Below are positions 41,929 to 53,275 of a DNA stretch of 64,000 nt, one piece after another. A model generated the notes under the pieces. The model was not told the origin of the DNA. It saw only the letters and a program-made list of their open reading frames with translations, and did no database searches. The position numbers and the translations under genes are program-made. This DNA comes from Haliotis asinina (lineage: Eukaryota > Mollusca > Gastropoda > Lepetellida > Haliotidae). The stretch lies in assembly GCF_037392515.1 (NCBI RefSeq), contig NC_090288.1:15718969-15782968 (forward strand), read 5' to 3'. Position 1 is the stretch's first letter. Each line of letters begins with the position of its first letter.

Positions 41929-44900
41929 CTGAAAAATACACAAAGTGTTTTAGATTTTTTGAGGTGGGGGGTGGGGCCTAATGTGTAGAAACAATGATGT
42001 TTCTTGACAATGATACAAGGCATTGGTAGAGAGAAAGAGAGAGTCTAGTTTTACGCCGCACTCAGCAATATTCCAGCTATGTGGCGGCAGTCTGTAAATA
42101 ATCGAGTCTGAACCAGACAATCCAGTGGTCAACAGCATGAGCATCGATATGGGCAATTGGGAACCGTTGACATGTGTCAACCAAGTCAGCGAGCCTGACC
42201 ACTCGATCCCGTTAGTCGCCTCTTACGACAAGCACAGTCCGCCTTTTATGGCAAGCATGGGTTGCTGAAGGCCAATTCTACCTCAGACCTTCACGGGTAC
42301 ATTAGTATTGAAACATCACGCTTACGAAATAAAAGAAGTTGTTATTCATAAGATTTGTCAGTATTGTACATTCTCATTTCTAAATGTGGCAGTGGGGTAG
42401 ACTAGTGGGCTCGTCAAAGCGTTAGCTCGTCACTCTGAAGGCCCGAGTTCGCTTTCCCACATGGGTTCTATGTGTGCAGCTCATTTCTGGTGTCCCCGTG
42501 ATGTTCCTGGAATATTGCTATAGGCGGTGTAAAACTAAACTCATTTCTACCACAGCTAGAAATTATTTCTGTTTAAGGTGTTGCATCCAAATATGGCAGA
42601 TAGTCATTTTATACTCTTGAAAATCATGACAAAAAATAATGTTATTATTGTTATTATTTCGAATTTTCGTTCAGTATACCAAACATAAAAGTAACAATGA
42701 ATGTCTTAGAGTAAACGTTGATTTGACATGTACATTTAGGTGAAGAAAGTTTTACCGCATATTTAGCCAATTACAAAAATATCACGTGATAACAAATTGG
42801 ACTTTCGTACCTATGTGCCTAGACCCCCGATGTTGGTAAAGTGGGGTGATGATGGCCTAGTGGTTAAAGCGTTCGCTCGACACGTCGGAGACCCGGGTTC
42901 GATACCCAACATGGATACAGTGTGTGAAGCCCATTTGTGGTGTCCCCACCCGTGGTATTGCTGGAATGTTGCTTAAAATAAAAGAATGTGCTAGAAAGGG
43001 TCTACCAGACATTACTCTTGTCTAGCCAACTGCGTAGACCGATGTCCATAGTGTTGATCACAGGTTGCCTGGTCCGAATTCGATCAAGTGTAGACCGACG
43101 CCGTATAGCTGGAATATTGCTGAGGGCGGCGTAAACCTAAACTCACACTAAACGTGTCCATTTGGCCTGTCGCGGAGCTTAAATCGACGAGGTACTTAAT
43201 TCAACAGACCCGCAAGGTGGTGGGTGAGTAAGGTTTTTCGCCGGTTTTATCGTAAGGGGCACTTAAATGGGTTTCAAACACTGTACAATGTGGAGAATGG
43301 AACCCGGGTCTTCGGCGTGGCTAGCGAATTCTTCAACCACTAGGCTACCCTACCAATACCGGAGGCCATGAAATATCGCAGTCACTTTAGTAGCTGTTTG
43401 TTGAAGACACAAAGATATTTACTGGTATAATTGATTCTCGCCACCTTATCCAACTATGAAGTTTAACCTAGCGATAGTATTTCGTCCTAAACAGGGCTGC
43501 GCACTATAACCGTTTTACCGTTATATACCGGTTCACGCAAGGCAACGACACGTATTGCGATACGTTAACCGAAAACCGGTATATTCATAACACTCAGAAA
43601 TCTTAGGTTGGTTCCTCTTTTCACACCCGAAGTCAAGATGTGTTTTGATGTTTATTCGAGTGGTTTGCAATGTTTTGAATCTGACATAATAATGAAGCAT
43701 TATGTCTATTATAGTAGGTTTATTGTTGTTGTTTTGTTTTTGTTTTGTTTTTTTTGGTTTTTGGTTTTTGTTGTTTTTTTGTTTTGTTTTTTTGTTGCTT
43801 TTTTTTGGGGGGGGGGGTGGGGGACCTGCAGTACATACCGCGATATAGGTTTTCGCATCGCAATATATCGTAATATAAAACTCTCAGCAATACTCACTCA
43901 TCCCAATAGTCCGTTTGGCTCAAAAGCGAACCTATGAATTGCTGTCTTGCTCGAACACTAATAAACATAACATACCCAATGAAACGCTGATCATAATCAG
44001 AACATCATACCAACTCTGTGAGGTTTTCGCAGAATATTTTTCCTTAAAATATAAAAGTTCCTTGACAAACTATTTTCATAAGTCTGCACGAGGAAAACGT
44101 GCACCCTTCACTCCTAATCACACTAGATAACATGCAGAGAGAAACATTGCCTTTTCAGTAGGAACTCGATACATCTAATTAATCATTGAGGTCAGCTCGA
44201 CCTAGATTACACAAACACATGAACTGTTATATATGTCACAATATTTCCTGGAAGGAACTGACACAGTGCTTATTTAAGTGTCTGTTACAGTTAAAGATAT
44301 TTTGGGATTTTTGAAATGTGGCTTATCAAGGAAATAATTACAGTTCTGCTCCTTTATAAAAATATTAAATTCACAGCCATAGATAGAAACCTATTATTTT
44401 GTAGATTTTATATTTTGTTTAAACCACACCTGACAATATGTTTGCTGTATAACGCAGATCTGAAATTATTTAAGTTTCAACCCAACAATCCAGTCACTGA
44501 TATCGAAAGTTTCAGTCAGTGCATATCGGACACGGTGAATGCATATACATCGAGTCAGACCTCCTCCGTTACTTGGTAGAGTGTGCGTGAATTTAGTTTT
44601 GTGCCGCTCTTATCAATATCAGGGAAGGGGTCACCAGAAATAGACTTCAACACATTGTACCCATGTGGGGAATCGTACCCTGTCTTCACCACTAGGCTAC
44701 CCCACTGCCCTTATATTAAGTATGGGTCGCAACCCCGATCAGCACGCGAGTAATATTCTTTCAAGTATTAAATGCTATATTCCAGCAATGTCGGCTATTT
44801 CTTGTTTTCACCGCCGCGATGTTGCTGAAAAAGGTGGTGTATAGTTGTTTTCACTCACTCACTCTTCCGACGAACGCGTGTGACCGTCTCGTCAGAATCG

Positions 44901-47423
44901 AACTCGTCACAATCGTCGTTGTACAGAATTATGTTACGCATGTCATCGTTTCCCATGTGCGTATATTTATGCGCAAGATACCAATCACGGGATTGTCTGC
45001 TCAATAATAGTATTCTAGATGATTTCGCCGAGCCCGTTGTAACCTGTTACACAATTCGGCCATATATGGACATTTTATGTTAGACCTGTCGTTCATTCTT
45101 TTCAAAAAGGTATTCTGGAAGCCAGCTATGACACAGTTCAATTTCACCGTGGTTCAGTAAATTTATATTAAATTTCATGTTTCAAATTTAGGCAGATATA
45201 CTAAGAAAATATCTTGCAATGACACTATAAATCGCTTTGTTCTGAGAAATATACGCACTCGCTTAAATACGTAACATTTAATAATCGATGGTTCGAGCAC
45301 CTGTCCAGGCAAACCTACAGCCGTTTCAATATCGTGCTAACAAATTAGCTGAGTAAAATATACATAAATGTCACATGTGTAACAGTTAAACATTTAAATG
45401 CCTGTTTTTTATATTTATGTATTTATTTATTTAAGGTAAAACGACAACATCTATCTCTTATTCACACCGTGTCATTTTAAAATAACCGAAGTTTAAGACG
45501 ATTTATCATTCCGTGAAATATAATTAAGAAACCGTACACTCTAATCCGGAAATATTCTGCGTCTAGAAAATATTGCGGCAACGTACCCCCAGCCTGTTCT
45601 GCGACGTATTATTTTTGCGAGTGTTGTAGACTTTGAGTATAAAGAATTTATAAAGAACATGAAGAGTAACACGGAAGTTACTGGACGTTCGTTTGAAACA
45701 AAAAGCAACAATATTTACCTCCCAGTTTAAAATACCCCACCAAAATACAAAATACTGTCCATTCTCATTTGGAAGTTGAAAAAAAAAAATCAGTACATAT
45801 ACACAAATATATAGAACACTAATATGCAACACAGGCACGTCATGCATTGCACTCTCAACATATAAGAATATAGTAAGGCTCCGAGAAACGCGTGCAGCAC
45901 GTGCATTTTGTGTAATTAACATATTATGGCCTTGACATTAATTTTGCCCGCGCATGGGTTGATTTTCCAGGAAAAGCTGCATTGTCTTGTCGGTTGCGAC
46001 CTTTCCTGGATCAGTGACCTGAATACTGAATAATGTCATCATCGAGAGATACAACTCTCAAGTGATCAGGTCACTATAGTATGGTTTTATGCCGCATTTC
46101 CGGCAATATTAAGAGGGCGGACACCGGAAATGGGCTTTGCTGATTATACCCATATTTGGGGTCGAACCCGGGTCTTCGGCCTGACGAGCGAACTGATGTG
46201 GTCATTACAGATTTGTTTGCTTGCTTGTTTGTTTGTTTGCTGCTCGCATCGCGCTTAACAGTATTCAACAGTTAAACCAGTCTGGACTCGATGGGCGAAA
46301 TAGTTTCCATATTTTGCTAGGGAGTCGGACTACCTATGCCTGAAAGTTATTAGCCCACAAAATAATTCACTTTCCCGAAATTTAAATATTGACAAAGCTT
46401 TCGTCATTAAGTTGCTAACATGATGAACACATGTATGATTTAAAAGTGTGACATAACTGAACGGAGAGAGTGATATATTTACAAAATGACCGCATGAAAA
46501 TTCACTAGCCAGTCTGGTCAGAGACTGTGGAGATTTACTGGCCCGACAGTACTTTTACTATCCACGAGCTATCGTGCCGGTGGTTATTACGCACGCACTG
46601 GTCTGGACCAGATAATATAGTGGCTGACGTCATGAGCATCGATCTATGCAAGTACGTCTGACTACCCAATCTCGCGAGTCATCTTTCACGACAAGCATAA
46701 ACGACACACATCTGAACGAGCAAAACATCTGTATATGATAGAAATCACGTGGCCAACTGGAAAAATGCAGGGCTAAATATGAGAGTGAGTGTGGTTTTAC
46801 GCCGCTTTTCAGTAATATTCCAACAATGGTTTTCGGCGTGACGAGTTAATGCTTTAAGCACTACCCGTCAAGAGCTTTGTTGGAATTGGTCTTCAACAAT
46901 CCATGCCTCTTGTGAAAGGCAACTAACGGGCTCGCTATCTTGTCAGCACATCATCGCATCCCAATTTACGTATAACGATGCTCATGACGTTGATCACTGG
47001 ACTATCTGGTTCAGATTCGATTATTTACAGACCACCGCCATACAGCTGAAATATTGCTGATCGCTATGTTAAACAACACACAAATAAGCAAAAACTTGAA
47101 CTACTAGGGTACCCAGCCGTACCACTAAAGCAAGAAGACTACAGAAGTGAATGAATGGCCTCACCTACAACACTCATGGGATCTGCTAAGGACGTGACGT
47201 ACATGTCCGAGCAGGCCAGGTTGACGATGAAGATGGATTCCACGTTGTGAAGGGACTTCCTCGTTGCCACCGCTACAAGAATCAGAATGTTGCCAAACGT
47301 TCCCATTACTGTCGCTAGTCCAAGAATTATGAGTATTGGTATCGCCATTTCAGTTTCTTCTGTGAGAAATTCATGGCGACCAAATTTGAAAATGCTACCG
47401 TTGACAGAATCTTCAGAACTCAT
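41156..47423 (-). CDS. GPCR A: melatonin-receptor-like rhodopsin-class GPCR, 2 exons, 343 aa
   Basis: Seven-helix plasma-membrane receptor; ligand unknown. Coding exons 47423-47165 and 41928-41156, phase 1, donor GTGAGG, acceptor TTTTTCAG. Seen: sequon N8; TM1 with GN at 44-45; TM2 LACSD73; C102 at the top of TM3 and a Cys in loop 2 (LECIW) for the usual disulfide; NRY at 126-128 in place of DRY; FIVHS after it; FSVCWIPYAL in TM6; NWLVY in TM7 in place of NPxxY; Ser/Thr-rich C-tail. NRY plus loss of the NPxxY proline, followed by HS, is the pattern of melatonin receptors (NRY..HS, NAxxY) and their invertebrate relatives, so the assignment is to that group and not to a ligand. The paralogue GPCR B lies upstream on the same strand with the same intron position. 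Confidence 0.88.
42044..42299 (-). mobile_element. SINE-B copy, young, in GPCR A intron
   Basis: TAGTTTTACGCCGCACTCAG to ACCTTCACGGGTAC, near-identical to the two copies at 39.2 and 39.8 kb. Confidence 0.9.
42387..42545 (+). mobile_element. SINE-A copy
   Basis: GGCAGTGGGGTAGACTAGTG, AGCTCGTCACTCTGAAGGCC, GAGTTCGCTTTCCCACATGG, CATTTCTGGTGTCCCCGTGA, GGCGGTGTAAAACTAAACTC. A 10-bp extra (GGCTCGTCAA) follows the A box. Confidence 0.85.
42841..42976 (+). mobile_element. SINE-A copy
   Basis: GATGGCCTAGTGGTTAAAGC, GTTCGCTCGACACGTCGGAG, ACCCGGGTTCGATACCC, GTGTGAAGCCCATTTGTGG, TATTGCTGGAATGTTGCTT. Confidence 0.85.
43010..43146 (+). mobile_element. SINE-B 3' half
   Basis: AACTGCGTAGACCGATGTCC, GTTGATCACAGGTTGCCTGG, GACCGACGCCGTATAGCTGG, AATATTGCTGAGGGCGGCGT. 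Confidence 0.75.
43223..43352 (-). mobile_element. SINE-A copy
   Basis: GGGTGAGTAAGGTTTTTCGC, GGGTTTCAAACACTGTACAA, GGAACCCGGGTCTTCGGCGT, AACCACTAGGCTACCCTACC. Confidence 0.75.
43722..43825 (+). repeat. T/G low-complexity tract ending in a long G run
   Basis: GTTTTG/TTTTTG runs followed by an uninterrupted G run and GTGGGGG near 43806-43824. Flanked by ACCGGTATA (43575) and CATACCGCGATATAGG (43836), which suggests it sits inside an eroded repeat that starts at CAGGGCTGCGCAC (43493). Confidence 0.75.
44583..44706 (-). mobile_element. SINE-A copy
   Basis: GTGCGTGAATTTAGTTTTGTG, GGGTCACCAGAAATAGACTT, ATTGTACCCATGTGGGGAAT, CACCACTAGGCTACCCCACT. Confidence 0.75.
46078..46192 (-). mobile_element. 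SINE-A copy
   Basis: GGTTTTATGCCGCATTTCCG, GGCGGACACCGGAAATGGGC, GGGGTCGAACCCGGGTCTTC, CTGACGAGCGAAC. Confidence 0.7.
46592..46700 (-). mobile_element. SINE-B fragment
   Basis: GCACTGGTCTGGACCAGATA, TGAGCATCGATCTATGCAAG, CTACCCAATCTCGCGAGTCA, TTTCACGACAAGCATAAACG. Confidence 0.6.
46781..46867 (-). mobile_element. SINE-A copy with internal deletion
   Basis: GAGTGAGTGTGGTTTTACGC, CTTTTCAGTAATATTCCAAC, then directly TTTTCGGCGTGACGAGTTAA. Confidence 0.65.
46871..47075 (+). mobile_element. SINE-B copy
   Basis: TTGGTCTTCAACAATCCATG, GAAAGGCAACTAACGGGCTC, GTTGATCACTGGACTATCTG, CAGACCACCGCCATACAGCT, GAAATATTGCTGATCGC. Confidence 0.75.
47165..47423 (-). CDS. GPCR A exon 1 (start, TM1-TM2)
   Basis: Residues 1-86 plus one base. 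ATG at 47423-47421. It ends GTTGTAG before donor GTGAGG at 47164. TM1 PILIILGLATVM..GNILILV; TM2 FIVNLACSDMYVTSLADP. No signal peptide, as usual for the class. Confidence 0.88.
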
Positions 47424-47823
47424 ACTGCCTCTCGAAGATATTAGTTTTATAGTCAGTTTTAGTTCATCAAAGTCTTCAGTGTACTGCCAAACTGCCAGGC
47501 AGACGGTGGCGACGGAACAACGATTGGACGTGGAATGTGTTTACGGACGTGTGCACGCGTGGCCCGGCGTTGACAGTGACAATGAAACCAGTTCTGGTTG
47601 GTCGTGGTATTGTCCTCACGAGGAAAACTCTCTACTGATGTCATCGAGGTGTTTATTAATGTAAGGCGGCTAGTGAACCGGGTAACCCGGATGTAATCGG
47701 AAGTGTCATTTTCCGCTATAAGAGGGCCATCGGAGCATGTGATTCGACAATTGAAAATACCGGAAGTTATTCATGCGCCATCCCGCTATACGTGTCACAG
47801 TTATGATTTCGGGTTACGTTGAT
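47424..47823. other. 5' flank of GPCR A
   Basis: Likely 5' UTR and promoter. Frames of 61 and 125 codons here are antisense or upstream shadows. Confidence 0.35.
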
Positions 47824-47962
47824 AGGGCGGTGGGTGGCCTAGCACTTTAAGCGTTGGCTCGTCACGCCGAAGACCCGGGTTCGGATCACCACATGGGTAC
47901 AATGTGTGAAGCCCGTCTCTGGTGTCCCCACCGTGATGTTGCTGGAAAATTGCTAAAAACCA
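47824..47962 (+). mobile_element. SINE-A copy
   Basis: GGGCGGTGGGTGGCCTAGCA, GGCTCGTCACGCCGAAGACC, CGGGTTCGGATCACCACATG, GTGTGAAGCCCGTCTCTGGT, GTGATGTTGCTGGAAAATTG. Confidence 0.85.
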
Positions 47963-48659
47963 AAGTCAGCCAGCCAGTTAAGTCGATATATGTGTAACGT
48001 TTGTCGATGTGATAAATATTTATCTGAAGTGTAAACATCGGCGAGGTAAAGCAAAATTGAATTTAATTTGGCGTGCGTGTGTGCGTGAGTATGAGTGTGA
48101 GTGTTTGGTTTGGCGTGTGTGTGTGTTGGGGTTTGCATGCTAATGAATTATGGTGCTTGCCCACTCGTGAACCACTTCTGGACTGAGGTTGGCGGTAAAA
48201 ACAAAGTAACTCTCATCGTGGTCAAATGATAAAATCTATTTTTCGCACATTAAAGGAAGTTTTTAGACCTTACATCACTCAATACAATGGCGCCTTACTT
48301 CTTGTAATAAGTGCTAATTTCAGAGTTAGAAATTGGCCATGTCCGTTTTATTCTTTTAAGTACCAGTCAAAATATGGATCGACGAATTGAATAATGTTGA
48401 ACGAATAAATGCACGAAAAGGCCTACACGCATGGAGATTAAAATGATCAATTTCATTTGATACCTGTAAAATATACAAGTGGAAATACTTGAATACAACA
48501 GCTTGTCATGCTCATGTGACTATAGCCATCTACAACAATGTACTTAAGGGACACTTACAATCTACTTTAATGTAGGTCAGCGTCCGAGTAGATGTCGTTA
48601 TTAGTTAACAAAAGTAGTTGGTTTGAAGGCATACCAAGTGGAAGCTAAAAACTTTAGGT
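47963..48659. other. Non-coding stretch with short GT microsatellite
   Basis: GTGTGCGTGAGTATGAGTGT and GCGTGTGTGTGTG around 48070-48125; nothing else. Confidence 0.45.
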
Positions 48660-48875
48660 TGTTGTTTAACGCCGCCCTCACGAGTATTCCAGCTATATGG
48701 CGTCGATCTGCAAATAAGGACCAGACAATCCAGTGGTCAGCATCATGAGCATCGATCTACGCAATTGGGATACAATGACATGTGTCAGCCTGGCCACCCG
48801 ATCCCGTAAGTTGTCTCTTACGACACGCATGGGTTACTGAAGACCAGTTCAAACCCGAATCTTCAAAGTTAAAAC
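48660..48875 (-). mobile_element. SINE-B copy, nearly full length
   Basis: TTTAACGCCGCCCTCACGAG, TATTCCAGCTATATGGCGTC, CATCATGAGCATCGATCTAC, TCTCTTACGACACGCATGGG, CGAATCTTCAAAG. Confidence 0.8.
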
Positions 48876-48944
48876 TTTTATCCGTGAGTAAGGTCGATCT
48901 ATTTATTATTTAAATGGTGGGTCCGATTTCGATTCCCAATACTG

Positions 48945-49040
48945 GTGGGTGTTGGGATAGCCTAGTGGTAAAAGATGGTCACGCCAAAGGCTGGGTTCGA
49001 TTTAACACATGCGAACAAACTGCACCCACTCGCGAGTATG
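48945..49040 (+). mobile_element. SINE-A head, truncated
   Basis: GGTGTTGGGATAGCCTAGTG, GGTCACGCCAAAGGCTGGGT, TCGATTTAACACATGCGAAC. Confidence 0.6.
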
Positions 49041-49289
49041 TGTTCATGGTATTTAAGGGGGGTAAATCGAGTAAATTGGCAGTCCCAGCGTGTTTCAAGT
49101 CCATGTGTCCATAGTTATGTATACCAATTTGGCAGAAGATAGAAGATTGATCCGATGGAGCAGAAAACAAGTTTCAGCGTCTTGAGCTGGCATCGAAATG
49201 GTCGCAAAAAGGGTCGTCTTAGGGTCAGCGTGAGTGGTTCGTCATATCTTTAGAGACAGAACTGCTTGTTCCTTGAAATCTTAATTGAC

Positions 49290-49352
49290 CTTCTGGTTTT
49301 GCACGCGCGAGCGCGCACGCGCACGCACACGCACACGCACATACACACACAA
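49290..49352 (+). repeat. CG/CA microsatellite
   Basis: Alternating purine-pyrimidine run of CGCGCG and CACACG units (about 49301-49350), a sequence type prone to Z-DNA. Confidence 0.85.
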
Positions 49353-49712
49353 TCAAACACTTCAATTCAGTTTCGTAAAACACCACCAACGGTTTTACAT
49401 GAGAATACACAGTTACAATATTCATATAAATTAAAAGGAAAATAAAACGTGTTTGAAACGTGTTGCTTCGGTAGAAACTCTACACCCATCCCAGAGTTAG
49501 ACCCTATACGTCGTGACACAGTTCTACGTACTCTAATGTCAACAAATCGCATGAAAATATTTGTCAAAATGCATTTTAGCTTAATGACGACGTGGAAGTG
49601 ACTTTAATGGAAAAAACACTGGTGAAAAAATCGTGATGCACGTGCGATTCTTGGTATAAAGCCTGACACATGCGAAGTTAAGCCTGCAGTTTACAAGAAA
49701 ACACTTTCGAAG

Positions 49713-50690
49713 ATGGCAAGATTGACGGCAGTTCAAAGAGAAAGAGCCAATGGAATGGTCCAACTTGGTGCAAGTTACGCTCATGCTGGAACAGTCATGG
49801 GCTGTACGAAAACGACAATCACCAGACTAATGCAACGATACAGGCAAACTGGCAGAGCAGCTGACTTGCCAAGGAGTGGCAGACCACGTGTGACCACGCT
49901 CAAAGAAGATCGTCATTTGAGGGTTCTTCACCTGCGAAACCGATTCCTCACGGTGACTGAATCAGCCGCAAAAGCAGTAGATCATCACATCAGTCGTCGC
50001 ACAGTACGTCGTCGATCACGTGAACATGGTATCAGAGCATATCGTCCAGTGAGAGGGATGTTTTTGAACAGACAACATCGACGTCTGCGTCTACGCTGTG
50101 CACGTCAAGTTCGGCGTTGGCAAGTTCAGAATTGGCAGCGTGTGATTTTCACAGATGAAAGTCGGTTCCAACTGTTCAGAGCCGATGGCAGAAGACGTGT
50201 GTATCAACGTTTAGGTGAGAGGGCAGCACAGTGTTGTATCCAGGAGACTGTATCTTTTGGTGTCGAAAGTGTGATGATATGGGGTGGGTTATGTGGAAAT
50301 GACCTGGTTATCACTGACGGTAATTTGAATGCTCAACGTTACATACACCTGGTGTTACGTCAAGTTGCAATACCCTTCCTGCAGCATGACCATGGTACTT
50401 TGTTTCAGTATGATAAGGCAAGACCTGATGTGGCTCGTGTTGTACGCCAGTTTCTCAACGTCATCAATGTTAACGTTTTACCATGGCCACTCCGTTCACC
50501 CAGAGACCATATAATCTATTATATGGTCCCTGGTTCACCTGATTTGTTCCCTGTCGTGTGGGACCATCGTGATCGACAAATCCGTCGTCGACCTAATCGT
50601 CCAAGAAACAGAAATGAGCAGGGACAAGCATTGAGAGAGGAATCCCGCGATTGAGGCGTCTGACACGTTCAGTACGACGTCGAGTCTGCA
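49713..50690 (+). pseudogene. Tc1-family transposase copy disrupted by a small insertion
   Basis: The frame opens at ATG 49713 (MARLTAVQRERANGMVQLGA) and stays open for 313 codons. Domains: HTH region, GRPRVTT linker, first Asp in FTDESRF, MIWGGLCGND, and a second-Asp region reading YDKARPDVARVV for the usual QDNARPH. A 39-bp in-frame insertion follows PWPLRS. After it, SPDLFPVVWDHRDR replaces SPDLNPIEHLWDELDR, so the catalytic Glu is gone, and the end is truncated (WNREESRD-type helix, stop at 50652). Not active as read. A fragment of the usual terminus may follow (GTCTGACACGTTCAGTACGA). TIRs not found. A different subfamily from the intact copy at 31.7 kb. Confidence 0.85.
50501..50532. mobile_element. 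32-bp palindromic micro-insertion with 7-bp target duplication
   Basis: Begins CAGAGACCATATAAT and ends ATTATATGGTCCCTG, whose complement is CAGGGACCATATAAT; 14 of 15 positions match, with a 2-bp centre. GTTCACC flanks it on both sides (50494-50500 and 50533-50539). CAGRG ends with a 7-8 bp duplication resemble hAT-type elements. It adds 13 codons to the host transposase without breaking the frame. Confidence 0.75.
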
Positions 50691-51351
50691 TAAATGCACA
50701 TGGTGGACAGATACGGTACTGAATTTGTTAGCTCGGTGTGTAACACTTATTAAAGTTATCCTTTGTTGAACAGCCATAACTGTTAGTTGAAAATTACGTT
50801 TTTACCCCACCTGATTTGTAATGAGCATAGTGGCATAATTTTACAGGTACTTTTGTTGTTCGTTGCTGACAATACTGAGGAAATGTTTGTGCTCCAAGAA
50901 TAAACTACATGTGATTCTATTCAGCTCGTGCTTGTACTTTTCCTTAACTTCGAAAAGAATCATCGGTATAGTTTCTTTTGATCGTCAGTTTATAATTCGT
51001 TACCAGGAAACTAAATAGCTGACGAAAAATGGCTAAAAGATCGCGTTCGGTGACAGAGACGAAGCTGCTTCCGGAAGTCTTCCTTGTGAATAAATGACCT
51101 TTGAACTATCGGCTCACTGTGGCTGTTCTGTCTACATAATGTCTGAACGAAGCGTCCGCGAGGAAGTAAATTACCCAGTATATGCGCATGTTGTTTGACC
51201 AACCATGCAACAAGCCGGAAAGATATCGATGAACCCGTTTGCACTTCTCTGTTGACCAGTTCATTCAAGGATTGGCTGTATGTTCGGTCACAAGTCAGTT
51301 TATGTTTAGCAGCGACTAAACTCTGGAATACTTTTATGGGTAACCGCGTTT
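50691..51351. other. Non-coding stretch, no feature recognised
   Basis: May include the 3' end of the Tc1 copy, but no inverted repeat was matched. Confidence 0.35.
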
Positions 51352-51540
51352 GGAAGCTTGACTCCTGAGAGTTTCTAGGACTTCAGTCCTGCCTTATAAC
51401 GAAGCACGTGTGATGCATGTTGTCTCACCTTAGGCGAATGAGTTTGTACAAAACTGCCCGTGTACACACAGCTGAAAATGGGTAGCCGGTGGGATACGTC
51501 TTGTGACCATAACCCTCTATCGCCTCACAAGGCTTGGGTT
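51352..51540 (-). repeat. Interspersed repeat family C, copy 3
   Basis: GACTCCTGAGAGTTTCTAGG, CACGTGTGATGCATG, GTCTCACCTTAGGCGAATG, CTGAAAATGGGTAGCCGGTG. Reverse orientation to the first two copies. Confidence 0.65.
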
Positions 51541-53124
51541 TTCCGAGATAGTAATGAACAATCTGCGCCATGAGCATACTGTCGGTAATATGAATGGACT
51601 TATGAGTAAGTGTAAAATGTGCCTTTAATTCGGGTATTCCACCCTGATCAATGCTCTTGACCCATTTACCTCATTTCTTACGAGCATCGATAAGTTCTGG
51701 CTCATGGTCGCACCGGATAGTTATCTGGTCAGGGGCACTTACCATAACACAAATGAAATTTGATGTTAAATGTTTATTGGCGGAATGAGTGTCACAGTTC
51801 AGTATAGATATACGTTTGTCACAAAATCAGATATTATATATTATATTTTCGAAATACTTCCATAATGTCAAAAATGACGTGAAGATGGTGGTATCTAAAC
51901 CAAAGTATTGTTTATCTTGCTCGAGACATACTTTTAGCTTATTTGATCAAGAAATATACGAATTCTTATCCGAGTTTGAGATATACGCTTCTTTTGTTCC
52001 AAGCTGTACCAGTTTCTTCAGTCTTGTGGCTCCTGGAAAATAGTCACTAGGTAATGACTTGGGTTCAAGGTCTCTTAACTGACCACCGTGAGAATAACAT
52101 TACTTCCAGCCTGGAAGGTTTAAATCTGTTTGTGGACTACACAACGAAAAACAAACAGCACGTTTAATATTGGCTGCACGAGGACTTTTGTTGCAAATAC
52201 ACACGGTAAAAAAATACACATGAAGATAACGACATCAATACGCTGCATCCTTTATAAACACACTTATATTTGCATATATACCCCAGGTATGATACCGCCT
52301 TATGATTCCATGAAACGTTTGTATAAAACCTGCGGAGCAAATATGGTATAACGAGCTGGCTTCAATTCCATGTTCTTTAACAATTACTCTATAACATTCC
52401 CTCTATCGTGTTTGAAATGTTTTAGATTTGTGTTTGTAAAAAACTAATTTATTGATTTTCACTCATGAAATGCCTGGGTAAGATAACAGCAGCATGCGAC
52501 TGTTATGTTTCACGACTTAAAAAGTATTAAATCAAATTATATTTAAATATAAAGAAACCACTATTCCTTGAGTGTTCAATAAGCGCCAGAATCGTTTGAT
52601 TTGTAACATAATGTCAAATGAAATTTTAATTTAGTTGGTCCTAGCATTTCGGCTTGAGTCAAATTCAGAATTCAAATTCATGCTCACGCCAGTAAACAAA
52701 GTCGCCGATGCGTTTCATGAAATCAAATGGTACCATTTCAAGGCATGCAAACTGTCACGAACAAGATTAATTATGTTAAGAAAGTACCCCCCGGAAACGA
52801 AACCTAACGCACAGAAGTGTCTATATCTGCGTTTGGGTGGGAGTAAAATTTTAACCGAAACAAACCCATACAAACATTAACACCACTCCTCAAAAATTAT
52901 ATCCCCTTGATTTTATCGTGTAGCATTTCAAGGGATAGGTACATTTTAGACTCAAATATATATATTTAGATTCTATAAATAAGGATTCATAATTGTTTTT
53001 AGAAGTGTCATCCCGATGTGCAGTGTGTAAATTCACGTAGTCAGATTGTAACTCGAAAAACGGAAAACCATGATGATGATATGTAGTGCAAAGAGCATAG
53101 GTCACAAAACGTTTGAAGCTAAGG
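51541..53124. other. Non-coding stretch, no gene recognised
   Basis: Frames of 62-84 codons only; no conserved peptide. Confidence 0.4.
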
Positions 53125-53275
53125 AACAACTCCTCAGACTTTCAAGGACTGCAATCCCGCCCCACAATGATGCACATATTAAACATGCGGTCTCACGGCA
53201 TTAGGCAAGTGAGCGTGTTCAACACTGCCTCTATTCACCTAGCAATTAATGGGTACCCGGAGAACATAAGATGGT
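53125..53275 (-). repeat. Interspersed repeat family C, copy 4
   Basis: ACTCCTCAGACTTTCAAGGA, GCGGTCTCACGGCATTAGGC, CACTGCCTCTATTCACC, AATGGGTACCCGG. The most diverged copy. Confidence 0.5.

Larger units (their letters stand above)
41929..47164 (-). other. GPCR A intron
   Basis: 5.2 kb rich in SINEs on both strands plus a T/G tract. Frames at 43608-43937, 44316-44579 and 45563-45922 show no family resemblance. Confidence 0.6.

Noticed and set aside
43493-43885. hAT-like MITE starting CAGGGCTGCGCAC
   Set aside because: The ACCGGT/ATACCG words on both sides of the T/G tract suggest an eroded element, but I found no matching far end or target duplication.
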